64,000 nt of DNA from contig NC_092193.1 of assembly GCF_043641665.1 (NCBI RefSeq), positions 23,599,883 to 23,663,882 of the forward strand, read 5' to 3'. Shown piece by piece: positions 10,449-22,664 of this stretch (the first letter of the stretch is position 1; each line of letters opens with the position of its first letter). The notes under the pieces are model-generated. The model had not been told where the DNA came from and did no database searches. It saw only the letters and a program-made list of their open reading frames with translations. Both the position numbers and the translations under genes were made by a program. Origin of the DNA: Enoplosus armatus (taxonomy: Eukaryota; Chordata; Actinopteri; Centrarchiformes; Enoplosidae).

Positions 10449-11965
10449 ATGGACCCAGCAGACTCCAGTGGATTGCCGCCAAGTCCTTGCCAAACAAAGG
10501 CGCCCTTGTGGGACAACATAACCAATCCCTCCGGGAGGTATTGGAGTCTGTCAAAAAACTTTCCGACAGCCACAGATCGGCAACCAGATAGACTCCACAC
10601 ACCTCTCCTCTCTTCCCCCCGAGGCTCAGTCTAGCTCTCCAGCACCTTCTCCATCTATTTGGCAGAGTCCAGCCAGCTAACCAATCATATGCTAGCTTTA
10701 TAGCTTGAACATCCGGTTAGAGGCAGAGATGCCGCTCAGCACCTCTTGTGTCTTCGTCAGGGCAGTCGTAGCGTAACCGAATTCTCAGTTGAGTTCAGAA
10801 TAATCGCTGCTGAGCCAGGTTGGAATGACAAGTCTCTTCAGGGGAGTTTTTCTTAACGGGCTTAGTGAGGCTATCAAGGATGCGCTAGCTGCTAAAGACG
10901 AGACAGCTAACTTGGACAGCTTAGCTTCCCTGGTTATCAGGCTATCAGGCTTGAGATCAAGCCCCATCCACTGCAGTCAGGCCGGCCATCGCCTGACTTC
11001 CTGTCCCCTCCGGCCAAAAGAGGAGGCTCATCTGTGATTGTGGGGAGTCCTGGTGAGCCAAGCCAACTCCTCTCCTTTTCTACATTCCCATATGCTGCTG
11101 GATGCCACTCATTTTGAACAGCCAGGCTATTCCCCTGTGGGCCCTCATGAACTCAGGAGCCAATGAAAATTTTCTGGGTACCAACTTTGTCTCCCAGGCT
11201 GGCATAGCGGTGGAACCACTCGCCGCTCCCTTCAACGGTAACACCCTGGACGGCAGGCTCCTCGCCCAAGTTACCCATAGCCCCTGAATCGGAATCTGGA
11301 ATCTGGAATCTGAAATCTTATTCTACGTTCTGCCTTCGTCACAGTCCTTTGGTGCTTGGTCAAACTTGGCTCATAATCCCCACTTCGATTGGGCTGCCAG
11401 AGAAGTGATAAGTTGGAGCTCTTTTTGCCACTCCTCCTGTTTTGCACCATTCTCCCCCCGCATCGGCCCTGTGACTGCGCTATTGACCTTCTCCCTGGAG
11501 CTCCCTTGCCTTCCAGCTGTTTTTACAACCTGTCCCGCCCTGAACGTGATCTTCTCCTGGAACCTGGAGGAACACACCCAGCATGTCAGGCAGGTGCTCC
11601 AGAGGCTTTTGGAGAACAAACTATTTGTTAAGGCTGAGTTTCATGTTGACTCTGTTAGCTTCCTGGGCAGGTGAAGACGGACCCAGATAAGGTTTTGGCA
11701 GTCGCTTAGTGGCCTAAAGCACCTGCAGCGGTTCCTGGGGCTCGCTAATTTCTATACGCGGTCCATAAGGGACTGCAGTCATGTTGTGGCACCTCTAACC
11801 AAGCTGACCTCACCGTCTTCGCTGTTTGCCTGGACCCCCCAGGCAGCCTCCACTTTTGCTGAACTGAGGAGATGATGCTGTGATGATCAGTGATGCACCA
11901 GTCCTGCTTCAACCAGATTCCTCTGGTCAGTTCATTGTGGAGGTGGATGACAATACCAGTTGTTT
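10449..11965 (+). pseudogene. Decayed Ty3/gypsy retrotransposon (gag-protease-RT-RNase H fragments)
   Basis: Pieces appear in the right order but in different frames. The gag start (10449) reads MDPADSSGLPPS. At about 10815-10960 a capsid stretch includes [20 protein letters not shown]. At about 10970-11030 there is a degenerate zinc knuckle (CSQAGHRLTSCPLRPK). At 11102-11287 a retroviral-type aspartic protease reads ALMNSGANENFL, with Asn in place of the catalytic Asp of DSGA. At 11545-11674 the late RT motif [20 protein letters not shown] leads to VDSVSFLG. At 11890-11960 an RNase H start is decayed (PVLL / QPDSSG-like). Most of RT, the integrase and the 3' LTR are missing. Several frameshifts, stops and large deletions make it inactive. 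Confidence 0.85.
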
Positions 11966-13491
11966 TTTTTGTTTTTTTTATAAATATTTGAATTGAATAT
12001 GTAAGATATTTATTACTTTTTAATGTATCCATTTATTGATACATTAGATAACTGAAAATGTTTAACATACATAAAACTAGTGATGAATTAGACAAATTGA
12101 ACATTAAGCATGTCTGCTTTCTGTGGATGTAAATACAGATGATAAATGTAGAGTTGTTTTTTTTTCCGTTACACATAATTTTCTGTAAGTGCTCTTACAT
12201 CATTATGTGCTCCTTCTGATGGAGGCTGATATTTGGATTACTCCTGAATGATGACATTTATGAGATGTTTACGTCGGTCTTCCTTGCCGTTAACTCTTTG
12301 CACTTACAGAGGAGCAAACAAAACAAGAAACCCTGTTCTTTTGGATGATCCAATAGCAACTCACTCCCAAGGCAGTCAGGATGTTATGAAAGCACGGCTC
12401 ATCTAAACAATTCTCCAGTCCAACTTCAACATCAGACATCTGCTCCACAGCATCAGAATAACATAATGTGTTATTGTTATGTCACTGAAATATGTGTGTG
12501 AGCAGGGTGGGAAGGGTATGAACACGCCTTCAGACTATGTTACACTTCCTCCATTCAGTTACACAATAAACCAGCATAACAAGCATTCCTCACTGTTTTA
12601 CTCAATCTCACCATGACATGATACGGTGGTATGCACATTACCAGCTTAAACGCGTGCCAATATAAGCGTGTTCAGTTTGAGCTACCTTCTTCATTACTGT
12701 GGAGCTCAGGGCCCATATTTATCAAACGTCTGAGAAGCACATTAAGGAGTGCTCTCTATTTAACAGATGTGACTGAAACAATAAACTCCAAACTGAATCA
12801 TGAGGGTCGTCTCCACCTGCGTTTGTTGGTGAAGCACTGGCTCAACAATATCTGTAAAAAAGGGCACACACACACACACACATACACGGGCTCAGGTTAG
12901 AGGTGTCTCAGAGGACCTTGACCAAAATGGTTTGGTCACAGGGTAAAAAACAATTTCATCTATAACACTGTGCAATACAAAGCAGAATATACACAAGGAA
13001 TGAATCACACGCAGCATAGGGACAGAACGTGCCATCTGATGTTGTTTGTGGATCACATGTGGTCCACAGAGCATGACCACCACCGGCATGTCTGTCTGAC
13101 TGTTTCTCTGTGTTTGCTGCACTCTTGTGGCTGTTCATTGAATTGTTAGGTGAATCATCCAGTTACATTATCAAGCACACACCAGCTGGTCAGGGGTCTA
13201 AAAACAATGTCCACCTCCCCCTGACTGGCCTCCTTGGTTTGTCCAACAAGACTTCACCACTGTTTTTTTTGTGTTGGGTGTCCTGCTCCATACAGATGCA
13301 GCAGTAAAACGGTGGTTTATTCCAAGAGGATTTCCAAGAACTTCCCCGCCCCCAAAGCTGAAACTGAAATCTGTAACTACTAACATTAACAGCTGTCTCT
13401 GTTCCATCAACTATAAAAGTAGGCTGTGTGCCCTTCTTGTTGAGGGCCCCTGTGTTGCTAGCCCACGATAGAGTGTTGCGTTAGCATCGCC
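11966..13491. other. Intergenic, no gene recognised
   Basis: AT-rich sequence. GGGCCCATATTTATCAAACGTC at 12710-12731 resembles the end of a common fish miniature transposon, but I cannot define both ends. A short (CA)n lies at 12867-12885. Confidence 0.45.
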
Positions 13492-13993
13492 CTGGTTCCC
13501 TCGACAAAAAGTCAATGAGATTTTTCCATTGGATTTTGGATTATTGCAGAAATGTTTTGCTCGGCAAGACAATCTTCACAAATGTACACCACTTTTGGGA
13601 TTTAGCATAAATGGAATGGTCAGAAGTAAAAAGCTAACATTAGGCTATAAACGAACTACACCACGGTCGCATTACTCACCACGTCACCACCACTAAGCTT
13701 CATTTTTAAGAGAAAATAGACAGATATAGATATATAGACAGATAGATATAGAGTATAAACAAAACCAGGCTGTAAAGGCAGACAGGTGAGTAGACTTTCC
13801 GCGTTCGGCAAGAAGAAGCTAACGTCCGCGACAACAGTAGTCTCATTTAGCCACTTGTTAGCGACCGGAGTGAGGTATCTACTGACGTATTTTATGATGT
13901 AGAACAAAAAATTTAAATCTCTTAAGCTTGTGTTAACTGCAGACCTTATTTCAGGCATCTAAGCCACCCATTGACTTCGAGACGAGGGAACCG
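13492..13993. mobile_element. TIR-bounded non-autonomous DNA transposon (about 500 bp)
   Basis: Left end CTGGTTCCCTCGACAAAAAG TCAATG and right end CATTGACTTCGAGACGAGGG AACCGG are imperfect inverted repeats, about 20 of 27 positions matching. The interior is non-coding with a GATA/TAGACA-rich stretch (13720-13755). No target-site duplication is obvious. The superfamily is not determined. Confidence 0.55.
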
Positions 13994-15429
13994 GAAGTGT
14001 AAAAATGTTGACTCATTTCCAGGTTTTAGCACCCATTCCTGCAGCCTTCCTCGATAGCCTTCCATTATATGGAAATCTACTTATCCATGACTGAATAACA
14101 TGCTCTAACCACAGCTGTTGTTCACAACAAGGTTTGGTGCCTGTAACCAGACTGTAAAGAACAGCAGCAGAAGTGCAGTTAGTTGCTTCATGTAATTCAT
14201 GACAACCTATACTTTTCCTGCTATGAAATGCCAAAATGTCTACCTTAAAAAAAAGGCCTATAATTCCAAAAGTACAGCTGAGGATTCATCATCTGAGGGC
14301 TGTGGATGTCTCGGAAAATTTCATGGCAATCCATCTAATAGACCCAAAGGGTTGAACCGATTAACTGATAGACTGACAGCCAGTCTAGACCATCCATAAT
14401 TTTTATGGTGACAGAGATTTTGATTTTTCTGGGAGTTCCTATACTGCAGTTTCTCCTTGAGGTCCACATTTTGGTGTGCACTTTGCAGGAAGTGCAGTGG
14501 CGTGACACAGAACAGACTTGACAATGGAACAAATGACATGGTACCATATCAAAAGGTGCTGCTTGTAGTGATTGTAGTTTTTCTCAGGAATTGGTAGAGA
14601 CCAAACACAGAGCTAAAAGAGAGAATATTGAACTTGGATTTAATCAGGCGACACAAATGTGGCTCCAAATGAATGATCATGTTGCTCTCTGTAAATAAAC
14701 AACTGTTTGTTAACATGTTCATCACAACAGCTGAGTGTGATCCCATCTTGCAATCTGTTGTGCTCAGCTCATTCAGGAGCACAACAAAAAAGGGAGGTCC
14801 ACACGGAAACAGCTAAAGTAAAGGAATAATTTGTTGAGAATAACTCAGCATAAGTAAATCAGGAGATGTAAAGTCAGTTGTCAGTTGTGAATAATGAGTG
14901 TTGGGTGCTATGAAACTGTACAGGCTAACCTAAACTATGTATAACAGCAACCAAGGCTAAACTGAACACAATCAAACCAAACAAAACCATGAATGGGTAG
15001 CTGAAATGCCTCAGAGAGAGAGGGAGCCATCTTGGAATAACTCACAAATGCTCCAAGCAGGTGACACCAATCCCTTGATCATGTGGGAGGGGCCACGGAT
15101 ACCATCCTAAGGCCTAGGGCCGTCACAGATCACACCAGCCGTGACTCATGGTATTGGACCACAGCCACGTCCCAACATACTGGGATACAGTGACTTGAAA
15201 TGAATGTGGACGAGGGGTGTGAAGTGATTTTCGATCTCAACTGCCACAGACATATGAATACACACAGAGTCACAAAGTGAAAACAACAGCAGCCACACGC
15301 TGTCGCCGCTGGTAACAAGCATTTACAAGAAATACTTCTAAGCCTTTGTAACACTCACAGGTCCATGCTACTTAATGAGTCAAGGTAGGTCAGCTTCAGT
15401 CAGGCTTACAACCTCTCTCTCTCTCTCTG

Positions 15430-15463
<34 letters not shown>

Positions 15464-16051
15464 TAACCCTGTGTGCCTTCTTCATCGGGTAAGTGTGCCA
15501 GTGCCCCTTGGTTTCCATGGCTACCATAAACCCTGTCACCACATTAATCTGGAGCTACATCCCCCGGCAACGAGAAACACTTATGGAGGAGCAGTTGAGA
15601 TGTATGAGGCATCTCTGTCTCTCAGTCTATACTGTGAAACAGCCCCGCCCAAAAATTGTTCAGTAGGTAGACCCACATGGGGATGCTGGCTCATCTGTGT
15701 TAAATACATTTTCAGTTCTTTAGTCATGCCTCACTTTAATAACTGATATCACCACATTAAACAAAGTGAATTCAGGTTGTATCAACGCATCTGGTGAGCT
15801 TATTGTGTGACGTTAATATGTGGTCAGCTCGTGCATGAGCAACATCGTGCATGTGCTTGTTGTGTTTGTTTGGGGCACGCTCACAATGAAGTTGTTTGTC
15901 TCTTATCAGTAGCGAAAAAGGATCTTCTCTGTTTAGCCTTGTTGTTATTGTGTTCGTTGGAGAGCTGTTAGGGTCTGAACAGGCAGACAGTATTGAACGG
16001 CCAATGGCACATTACCAACACCATTATATATGTAATGGAAACTGTCACGTC

Positions 16052-16052
<1 letters not shown>
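13994..16052. other. Intergenic, no gene recognised
   Basis: A 14190-14260 segment (CTATACTTTTCCTGCTATGA) resembles 58790-58850 (TGTACTTTTCCTGCCGTGAC), so a dispersed repeat is present. A (TC)n/(CA)n compound microsatellite lies at 15412-15462. No coding exon is supported. Confidence 0.45.
15412..15462. repeat. (TC)n-(CA)n compound microsatellite
   Basis: CTCTCTCTCTCTCTGTCTCTCTCTCTC followed by about ten CA units. Confidence 0.95.
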
Positions 16053-16090
<38 letters not shown>

Positions 16091-16183
16091 GAATCATTGA
16101 CCCAGGACCAGCTTCAGTCATCCATATGATTCCATTAGCACATACTGAGGTCCCTGAACATATACGAGCAAGTCATTTGGCCT

Positions 16184-16232
<49 letters not shown>
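16053..16232. repeat. Two (TG)n microsatellites (16053-16088 and 16187-16232)
   Basis: Two long TG tracts about 100 bp apart. The reading frames across them code only Cys-Val repeats and are not genes. Confidence 0.95.
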
Positions 16233-16234
<2 letters not shown>

Positions 16235-16414
16235 ATGTGTGCACATGCAGAACTAGTATTAGTACTATTATTTGATATTGTGTAACAAAGTGTAGACTCA
16301 AGTAAGTAGGTAAGTGCTACTTTTCTCCACATTGGAGAGAAGAAGAAAAAATATTGTTACGCTTCCACAAGGAAGGGTTTGCACTCTTAAGCAACAGAAC
16401 TCTTAAGCGTAAAC

Positions 16415-17150
16415 CTCGGCCTATCCCTCTGTCCCTCAGTCTCTCTCAGTGTCTTAGGATCCAAATACACCCCTGACTGTCTCAGGTCATCAGCCTGCTC
16501 ACTGTTGGAGAGAAACGTGGAGAAGCTGCATTTAGTTACTGAGCGCCACAGAGCTGGAACCACTTATTGGCCACCTTTAAAATCCAAGTTCAAAACATTG
16601 ATGTTCATATGCCTCAGTGTGTCCCCTGCTACAGTCTACGGAGCGCCACGTCAAAGTCTTTCAGTTACAGTACCGTAGCTCCAGTGTAACAGAAGAGTTT
16701 CTGCAGTTTGGAGCTCTGTTCCACTGTGTTGCTCTCACTTTTTCATTTAACAGAAGTGTAGCTGTGTTCTGATCAGCTCTCGTATAGCTGTGTATTAGCT
16801 GTGTTAAGTCACAACGAGTGCAAACTACATATCTCCTGCTGTTGTGTCACGCCGAGGAAAGATTTTATTTCAGGAAATGCACCGCTTGTTGATTTCTCAT
16901 TCAGTGCCAAACGTGGAGCAGGAAGTGATCAGACCATGCTGTCACAGAGTCACGATGTAGTAGAGTGAGAATGAGTAGTGTTGTGTGAAGTCATATTGCA
17001 GCTTTTGTTTCTAGATTAGATTTTAGGGCTGAGTTTGGGATCTGCAGCTGTAAATGTTAATAGCTCAATACATGGATTTTGGTCGTGATGCTAATGCAGC
17101 TCTTTCCAGAGGACACTGAGAGAGACAGAGGGACAGAGGGATAGGCTGAG
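16415..17150. repeat. 39-bp inverted repeat pair enclosing about 660 bp
   Basis: The left arm 16415-16453 (CTCGGCCTATCCCTCTGTCC...) and the right arm 17112-17150 are reverse complements with 37 of 39 positions matching. The intervening DNA is non-coding apart from the LINE-like remnant. The arms could be the ends of an element or the result of an inverted duplication. Confidence 0.7.
16480..16625 (+). repeat. LINE 3'-coding remnant (L2-like), plus strand
   Basis: One frame reads, with a stop, AAFSY then APQSWNHLLATFKIQ. This follows the conserved ORF2 C-terminal pattern of L2/CR1-like LINEs (FS..AP..WN.LP..L). It is short and decayed and rests on this pattern only. Confidence 0.4.
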
Positions 17151-17520
17151 AATAGGCCGAGGGCAGAAACCAGCCAGAGGGATTTGTCGCCGCCAAGTAG
17201 TTGTTCTTATTAATGGCTTATTACTGAAATAAAAAGCATTAGTGCATTATTTATTAACCTTCACTAAAGCTATGACGTATGAGGCAGTTAAGTGTCAAGT
17301 TGAGTAGGGAGCCGCGTACACAGAGCACAATAACTTATCAGTGAGGAGGGGGACAGAGAGAGGGAGGGTGTTTATGAACAGTACCCTATTATGGTGAACG
17401 GTGAACGGACTTCACTTACACTTCGCTTTAAAACCTCAAAGGTTCCTTTACAGATTGGCCGAGCTGCCATGCAAGGTGCTGGCTTCCATCGGGAGCAACA
17501 TAGGGTTCAGTGTCACTTTG

Positions 17521-17587
17521 ACATGTGCTCTACCCTGCCCTACCTCCTGTGTGACAGCGCCAACCACTGCATCACCATGCTGCCCTA
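17521..17587 (-). repeat. tRNA-derived SINE-like head, minus strand
   Basis: The reverse complement reads GGGCAGCATGGTGATGCAGT GGTTGGCGCTGTCACAC, matching the GGCGGCATGGTGGTGCAG head at 28415-28499 (minus) and the GGCGGCTCAGTGGTAGTGCT head at 54768 (plus). The A-box-like part is preserved, but the B box is not clear here. Confidence 0.55.
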
Positions 17588-17676
17588 TCAGAAGGTGCTA
17601 AATGTCTTTTAGCTTGTTGTGTTAAAGTATTGGTGCACTAGATTCCTAATGCCATTAGTGTTTGCAATATCACCCA

Positions 17677-17702
17677 TAATAATAATAATAATAATAATAA
17701 TA
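17677..17702. repeat. (AAT)n microsatellite
   Basis: Eight to nine uninterrupted AAT units. Confidence 0.95.
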
Positions 17703-18117
17703 AACCAAGCATAATAATAGTTTGCTGTTTTTACACAGATGATACACAGCAGTTTATGCAGGACAAAGGAGGCATCAAATTCTGCTTGGGGCCATGAAAG
17801 GCTTGGTGCGGCCTTGTCTTTTGTCTGTACGATGGAGGAAGATGCTGAGTGTACATGTGATGGGGCCAAAGTCTTGGTCACGTCTGTGTAGACGTGGCCC
17901 CCAGTCGCAGCAGGTGAGTCTGTCCCGGACACGACATCCACCATGGCCTTTCGTGGCTTTTACACTTTGTCCCCACAACCAACCGTCCGCACGGCCTCAT
18001 TTTATGTGAGAGTCTATGATGACAAGGATGCTGTCTCTGTAGCCTGGTTTTTCACCGTTGCTAGGTAACAGTGTGGGGGTTTGCCCAAATGACAACACAG
18101 AGCCTCAGAAGCTGTGT

Positions 18118-18119
<2 letters not shown>

Positions 18120-18169
<50 letters not shown>

Positions 18170-18172
18170 GTA
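18120..18172. repeat. (TG)n microsatellite
   Basis: About 25 TG units with a GC interruption near the end. Confidence 0.95.
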
Positions 18173-19034
18173 TGGGTGTGTGCGTCATGGCGGAGAAACA
18201 CTAAGTCTTTCAGTGAAGCAGGCACACACTTACGGACGCTCGACACGTTTCCTCCTCTCTTTGCTCCTCTCCATCTGTAGAGACCACCCTGCCCAGTTTA
18301 GGTGTTTAAGATTTCTAGGAGAGAGTGATTCTTTAGGTGCTTTTTCTTGAAAATGAAGCAAATCTATATAGTCAAATGTATTTTTTTGTTCTTGTTTTGT
18401 TCTCCTCCAACCTTGCCAGCCTTTAACAGCCCAAAGCTATCCACAGGGTCAAGGGGTGGTGTTGGGTTGTAAACAAGGCTCTAGTGCTCTAATCCAGTCT
18501 TGGTCTAGAGCACGGGTGTCCAAATGTCACGCCAGGGGCCACACAGGGAAATAAGTATAGTCCTCCTGGGTCATGAGCCTTTTAATTTCAGAGACTATGA
18601 TAATGAGTGAGTTTTACACATGAATCTGCAGTAAGATGATTGAATCAGTATCAGTAAAAGTCTGGTAGCAGAGATTTGAAGTACATCAGGGAGGTGAATG
18701 TTGGTCATCTTGGATCTCTGAGCACAGTCACACACTTGCCCAGTTTCACAGGTATGTTGGGGAAACGACAGATCATTTCTCGCAACTGAGACGTGTGCAT
18801 CATTGCCGTCACTGATTTGTCCCATCAAAAAGTCTTCACAGCAAATGGCTTATGACTTATGACGTATGCGCATACTTTTGTGACACAAGCCCATCTCAGT
18901 CCTTGCAAACTTTTGTATGGCTAGTGATAGTGATGAGAAGACCAGTTCTTTTAAGTAACCCGGTTTGTTTCGTTCACCTGCCCTTAGCGTACATACTTTA
19001 GTCCTTAATTTATGCTACTTTCTACTCTTGAATG

Positions 19035-19097
19035 GGAGCACCGGTACTGTACAATTTCCCCTCGGGGATCAATAAAGTATTTCTGATTCTGATTCTG
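19035..19097 (+). repeat. LINE 3' tail (L2-type), plus strand
   Basis: ACAATTTCCCCTCGGGGATC AATAAAGTATTTCTGATTCTGATTCTG: the conserved stem-loop tail followed by short tandem TTCTGA repeats, as in eel/fish L2 elements and their SINE partners. Confidence 0.8.
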
Positions 19098-20229
19098 AAC
19101 TGACTCATAAACGACTCTTTTGGTTCTGTATCTTTTTATTTCAGTGTTTAGAATGCATTTCATACCAACCAGCGTTGATGGCAGAGGATAGAACCCATAG
19201 CTGTTAGTGTTGTCACTAAATTTACTTTTGAATATTTGTTGGCAAGAAAGTAGCTGTTTTGAACATGTGGTCGATTTATCAAAGTGATAGCCTACTGGAA
19301 TATTTCCTCCTCCATCTTCAGAGATGGAAGGACCTGCATCTCTGATAATCTCTAGTAATCTAATTCTCACGACGAGTGAGAATAATCATTGTATCTGTTG
19401 ACCGCATCTCACAGTTGATACGGTTGAAAGCTCTGAAAAAGTGGACCTTTGAGTTAACATAATTTTGTCACACAACAGGTGTAAACAGTTGCAATCACCG
19501 GAGCCTCGCGTAGCTGGTGAGAACACTGTTGGACCGTTTTCAGATTGAGAGTCCAGACTTGAGGTACTCTGTGTTGAGAAAAGCCTTTTAGTCTTGTGGG
19601 TTATTTTCTGTTGAAGTTATGTTAGACTTGATTCATTATTCATTACAGTTTAAAGAATTTAAACTTCACTAATCTCCGCAAATGTTTGCTCCCTCTCCCA
19701 TTAACTTCAACAAAAACGTGATTAAAAAATTGAGCTTCCTGTTTTGGTTCAATCTTTGGCTTGCTCCCTCAAACTCAAAGGTCATGCCCAGTGTGTCAGT
19801 GCAGTGATGCAAATGTTAATAATTGGAACAGTGTCACCCTGTTTTGTACAATCTTCCACCCCTAGACTGCAAAGGGCGGAGAGATAAACTGTGGTTTGTC
19901 AAGAAATATTATCAGCACCTAAACTCCCCTAAAACAAGATACATGGAGTTAATCAGTGAGCTTTCAAGGTGTTGGTAGGCATATAACTTTAGCGAAAACC
20001 AGGCTAGCTGTTTGTGCTAAGCTAGGCTAATAGCCTCCTGGCTCCAGCTCCGTGCCTAGTAGACATGAGAGTGGTGTCTATCACCTCATCTCACCTTCAG
20101 CAAGAAAGCGAAAACACTCATTTCCCAAAATGTTAGATGAATAACGGTCCCAGGCCAGTTGCCCACTTTGCCCAGTTTGAGCAGCCTTGTGCAGAATAAG
20201 GACTGTGGATTTGAAAATATAATCTGAAC

Positions 20230-20345
20230 TCAAACTGTCAATTATGTCCTCCTGGACCTAGGGACAGTCAAGAGCAACTGGTCAGCAGACCTCAGGCTAT
20301 GAGCTGGAGGGTTCGATTGATTTCTGGTCCAGTTGGCTTGAAAGA
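20230..20345 (-). repeat. LINE 3'-coding remnant (L2-like), minus strand
   Basis: The minus-strand frame ends SNPPAHSLRSADQLLLTVPR SRRT. The core LRSADQ.LL.VPRS is the conserved C-terminal segment of fish L2-like ORF2. Only this short piece is present. Confidence 0.7.
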
Positions 20346-21562
20346 AAGGCATGAATAAGGGTTTTTGTGTCCTGAAATGACAGAAAAGATCTAATCCTAG
20401 CAATGCTCCTGAGCTGACAGACGGCCGTTGTGTTACACAAATGAGTAGAGAAGTCCAGATCTCTAGCCTCTTTTGCACGGAGCAAGTCCAAAGGGCACCT
20501 AAACTCCCCTACTCCAACCGTAAGACCATCATTTCAGGGTTAGGGTTAGCACCTGCATTTAACATGAGAACGTTTGTGGCCCTTTAGGACTTTCATATCA
20601 GCCAGCCAGGTTGTAAGTGATGTGACAGGGGAGGGGCTGATGGCTTTATGGGCAGATATATCTGGGTATCGTCAGAAAAACAGTGAAAGAAATGTTGTAA
20701 CTTCAACGTTTGTTTTCAAGGCAGACACGAGGCAGAGGTCACTGGAGAACCTAACAAATCTAATTCAATGTCCATTAGAAGGCACACATGATCACATCTG
20801 CTTTGGTTCCGCTCTCCCCAACGCACACTCATAGAATCATGCAAACAGCTATGCACACCCACAGATGATAATTAGCTGGGACTAAAGATAGATCAGGGCA
20901 AGTCGAATAAAGGAATGAAATCACTTGCATCAGAAGAGTTAATAGGAAGCCCTTTATGGGTAAATAATGAGCTCTCTTCCATTGGTGTTACACCAACAGT
21001 GAGGAGCAATCTTGTGCTTGACTGCAAAGCTCAAAAAATTCCAGTCTTTATGCTAAGCAAAGCTAACTATGTCCTGACCCCAGCTCAGTACTTTGTAGGC
21101 GCACTGTCCAATTGCCTTTTTTGGATGTTATGGAAGCACAGAAAGGCTGCAGTTATATGATTTAAATATAAAACGGAATACCTCACAAAAATGTAAACAC
21201 AGCTGAATTGACATTGAACTTTGAAATACTTTACTTTGAAAACCATCTATCGGGTTGTATGTGGTTTGAATTCCCCTCTTTGACATTTCTAGAGGGTCTG
21301 CATAACAAACTGATGGTGTGGAGCTTGAAAGATCAGGGTGTTCACCAGGCAGGGAGGGTCTAATGACAAATGGTGATGAGTTGCATCATAGGAACTGTAG
21401 GGTTCAGCTTTTTGTCTGTGCTTACACCTATTGTGGGGACAAAAAATTGGAATATCTCTTCTGCATCAATTTGGAACATTTTGCTTTAACCTCTCTCCTG
21501 CAAGCCCACCAATTTTGTGGAAGTGCAATACTATACACCTGGAGTGCCTTTTGATTGGAGCA

Positions 21563-21720
21563 TTAAGGCCCTTTCAGACAGAACACAGCGACGGCACCAC
21601 TGCGCTGTGAAACTCCATTATTTTCAATGGTTTTCCACTCCATCGTTTCACTGCATAATTGAACTTTGGGCACAGTGCTAAACACAGCGGCGAGCGCAGT
21701 GTCTGAAAGGGCCATTAGGG
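21563..21720. mobile_element. Miniature inverted-repeat element (about 155 bp)
   Basis: Starts GGCCCTTTCAGACA (preceded by TTAA at 21563-21566) and ends TGTCTGAAAGGGCC, a perfect 14-bp terminal inverted repeat. The interior repeats AACACAGCGACGG / AACACAGCGGCGAG near each end. The left flank TTAA would fit a piggyBac-type insertion, but the right flank is ATTAG, so the target duplication is not intact and the superfamily stays open. Confidence 0.7.
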
Positions 21721-21729
21721 CCTCGTCCA

Positions 21730-22620
21730 AACCATGAAAAACAACTCCAGGGCAAATGTACATAAACTTTGACTCTACATTCAGTATAGTTTTTAAGACA
21801 CATTTATTTTTTGGTCCTCATCACGCCCAATAATGACATGAAAAGACAAACACAGCGGAGAGGTATGCTCTTAAAATGGTAAAAGCAAAACGAAACAACA
21901 TAAAGGTTTCATGCATTAGCTGTCTCCTCGGCCAGTGATCAGAGTGGAAGGATTTGCTCTCGTTCGCTGAGATAAATGGGAAGCGGTCAATGTGGTCTCG
22001 CGAGCTATCAAAGACCAAGACACGCACTGGCCCTTTAATGAATGGACCGCTCCATTCATATTTATAGGGGAGTACTGACTGGACGACATTTAGATGTACT
22101 CAAATTCCATAAACAATGCAAAGCGCCAAGGGGATATACCGACGTGAATGACGTAGAAAGGCTCCATGTCAGACAGTAAATGCTTACAGTGGATGTACAT
22201 TGCAGCACAGCAGCACTCAGGCCAGTCTGCCCTCCCGCTCAGCCGCATCCATCGGTCTCATTGCAGAGACTGAGCTGCTGGCAGATACGTCAAAGTAGCC
22301 AGCATTGGTACAGTAATAACCGGAAGACATCTTGTTTTAGCCTTCAAAACAAAAACATTGCACAGGATTCAATTCATACGCGGGAAGCAACTGTACCAAA
22401 GGTCTTTGATATTTGGAACTTGTTTGAAGGTTATTATTTAAAAATGACATAGCAGGTTTATAATGACAGCCTAGTTTACACATTTTGCACGTTCTTGCCT
22501 GGAAACAAAACAACAAACTATGAACACTGGTCCACTGAATTATATCTGGTTCAAATGAACCTCTCCTTTTCCTTTTTGGGGGAGTTTTACATAGGAAAGA
22601 ACAACGTCAGCCAAATCTGT
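21730..22620. other. Upstream region of the FAM110 transcript; no gene recognised
   Basis: Unique sequence of mixed composition. The 90-codon frame at 22180-22452 has no recognisable family. Confidence 0.45.
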
Positions 22621-22631
22621 ACAAAAACCCC

Positions 22632-22640
22632 CATATAAAC
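22632..22640 (+). promoter_or_regulatory. TATA-like element before the putative first exon
   Basis: CATATAAAC lies about 30-35 bp upstream of where a GC-richer segment begins. That segment ends in a strong splice donor at 22841/22842. It is offered only as a candidate core promoter for the FAM110 gene. Confidence 0.3.
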
Positions 22641-22664
22641 GTCGGCAAGGATTCAAGTAAATTG

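Larger units (their letters stand above)
18200..21562. other. Intergenic with LINE tails; no gene recognised
   Basis: Contains a possible hAT-like end (GCACGGGTGTCCAAATGTCA, 18511-18530), the L2 tail at 19035-19097 and a LINE 3' fragment at 20230-20345. The 121-codon minus-strand frame at 19005-19370 overlaps the LINE tail and has no recognisable family. No exon-intron structure is supported. Confidence 0.5.

Noticed and set aside
10259..10591. 110-codon frame reading LPAHLLLRRALNFLCLHAIG
   Set aside because: It lies in the gypsy LTR and leader, and the same peptide occurs at 7406-7530 because the DNA is repeated; not a gene.
20526..20549. Telomeric TTAGGG array
   Set aside because: Only GGGTTAGGGTTAG, two units; far too short.
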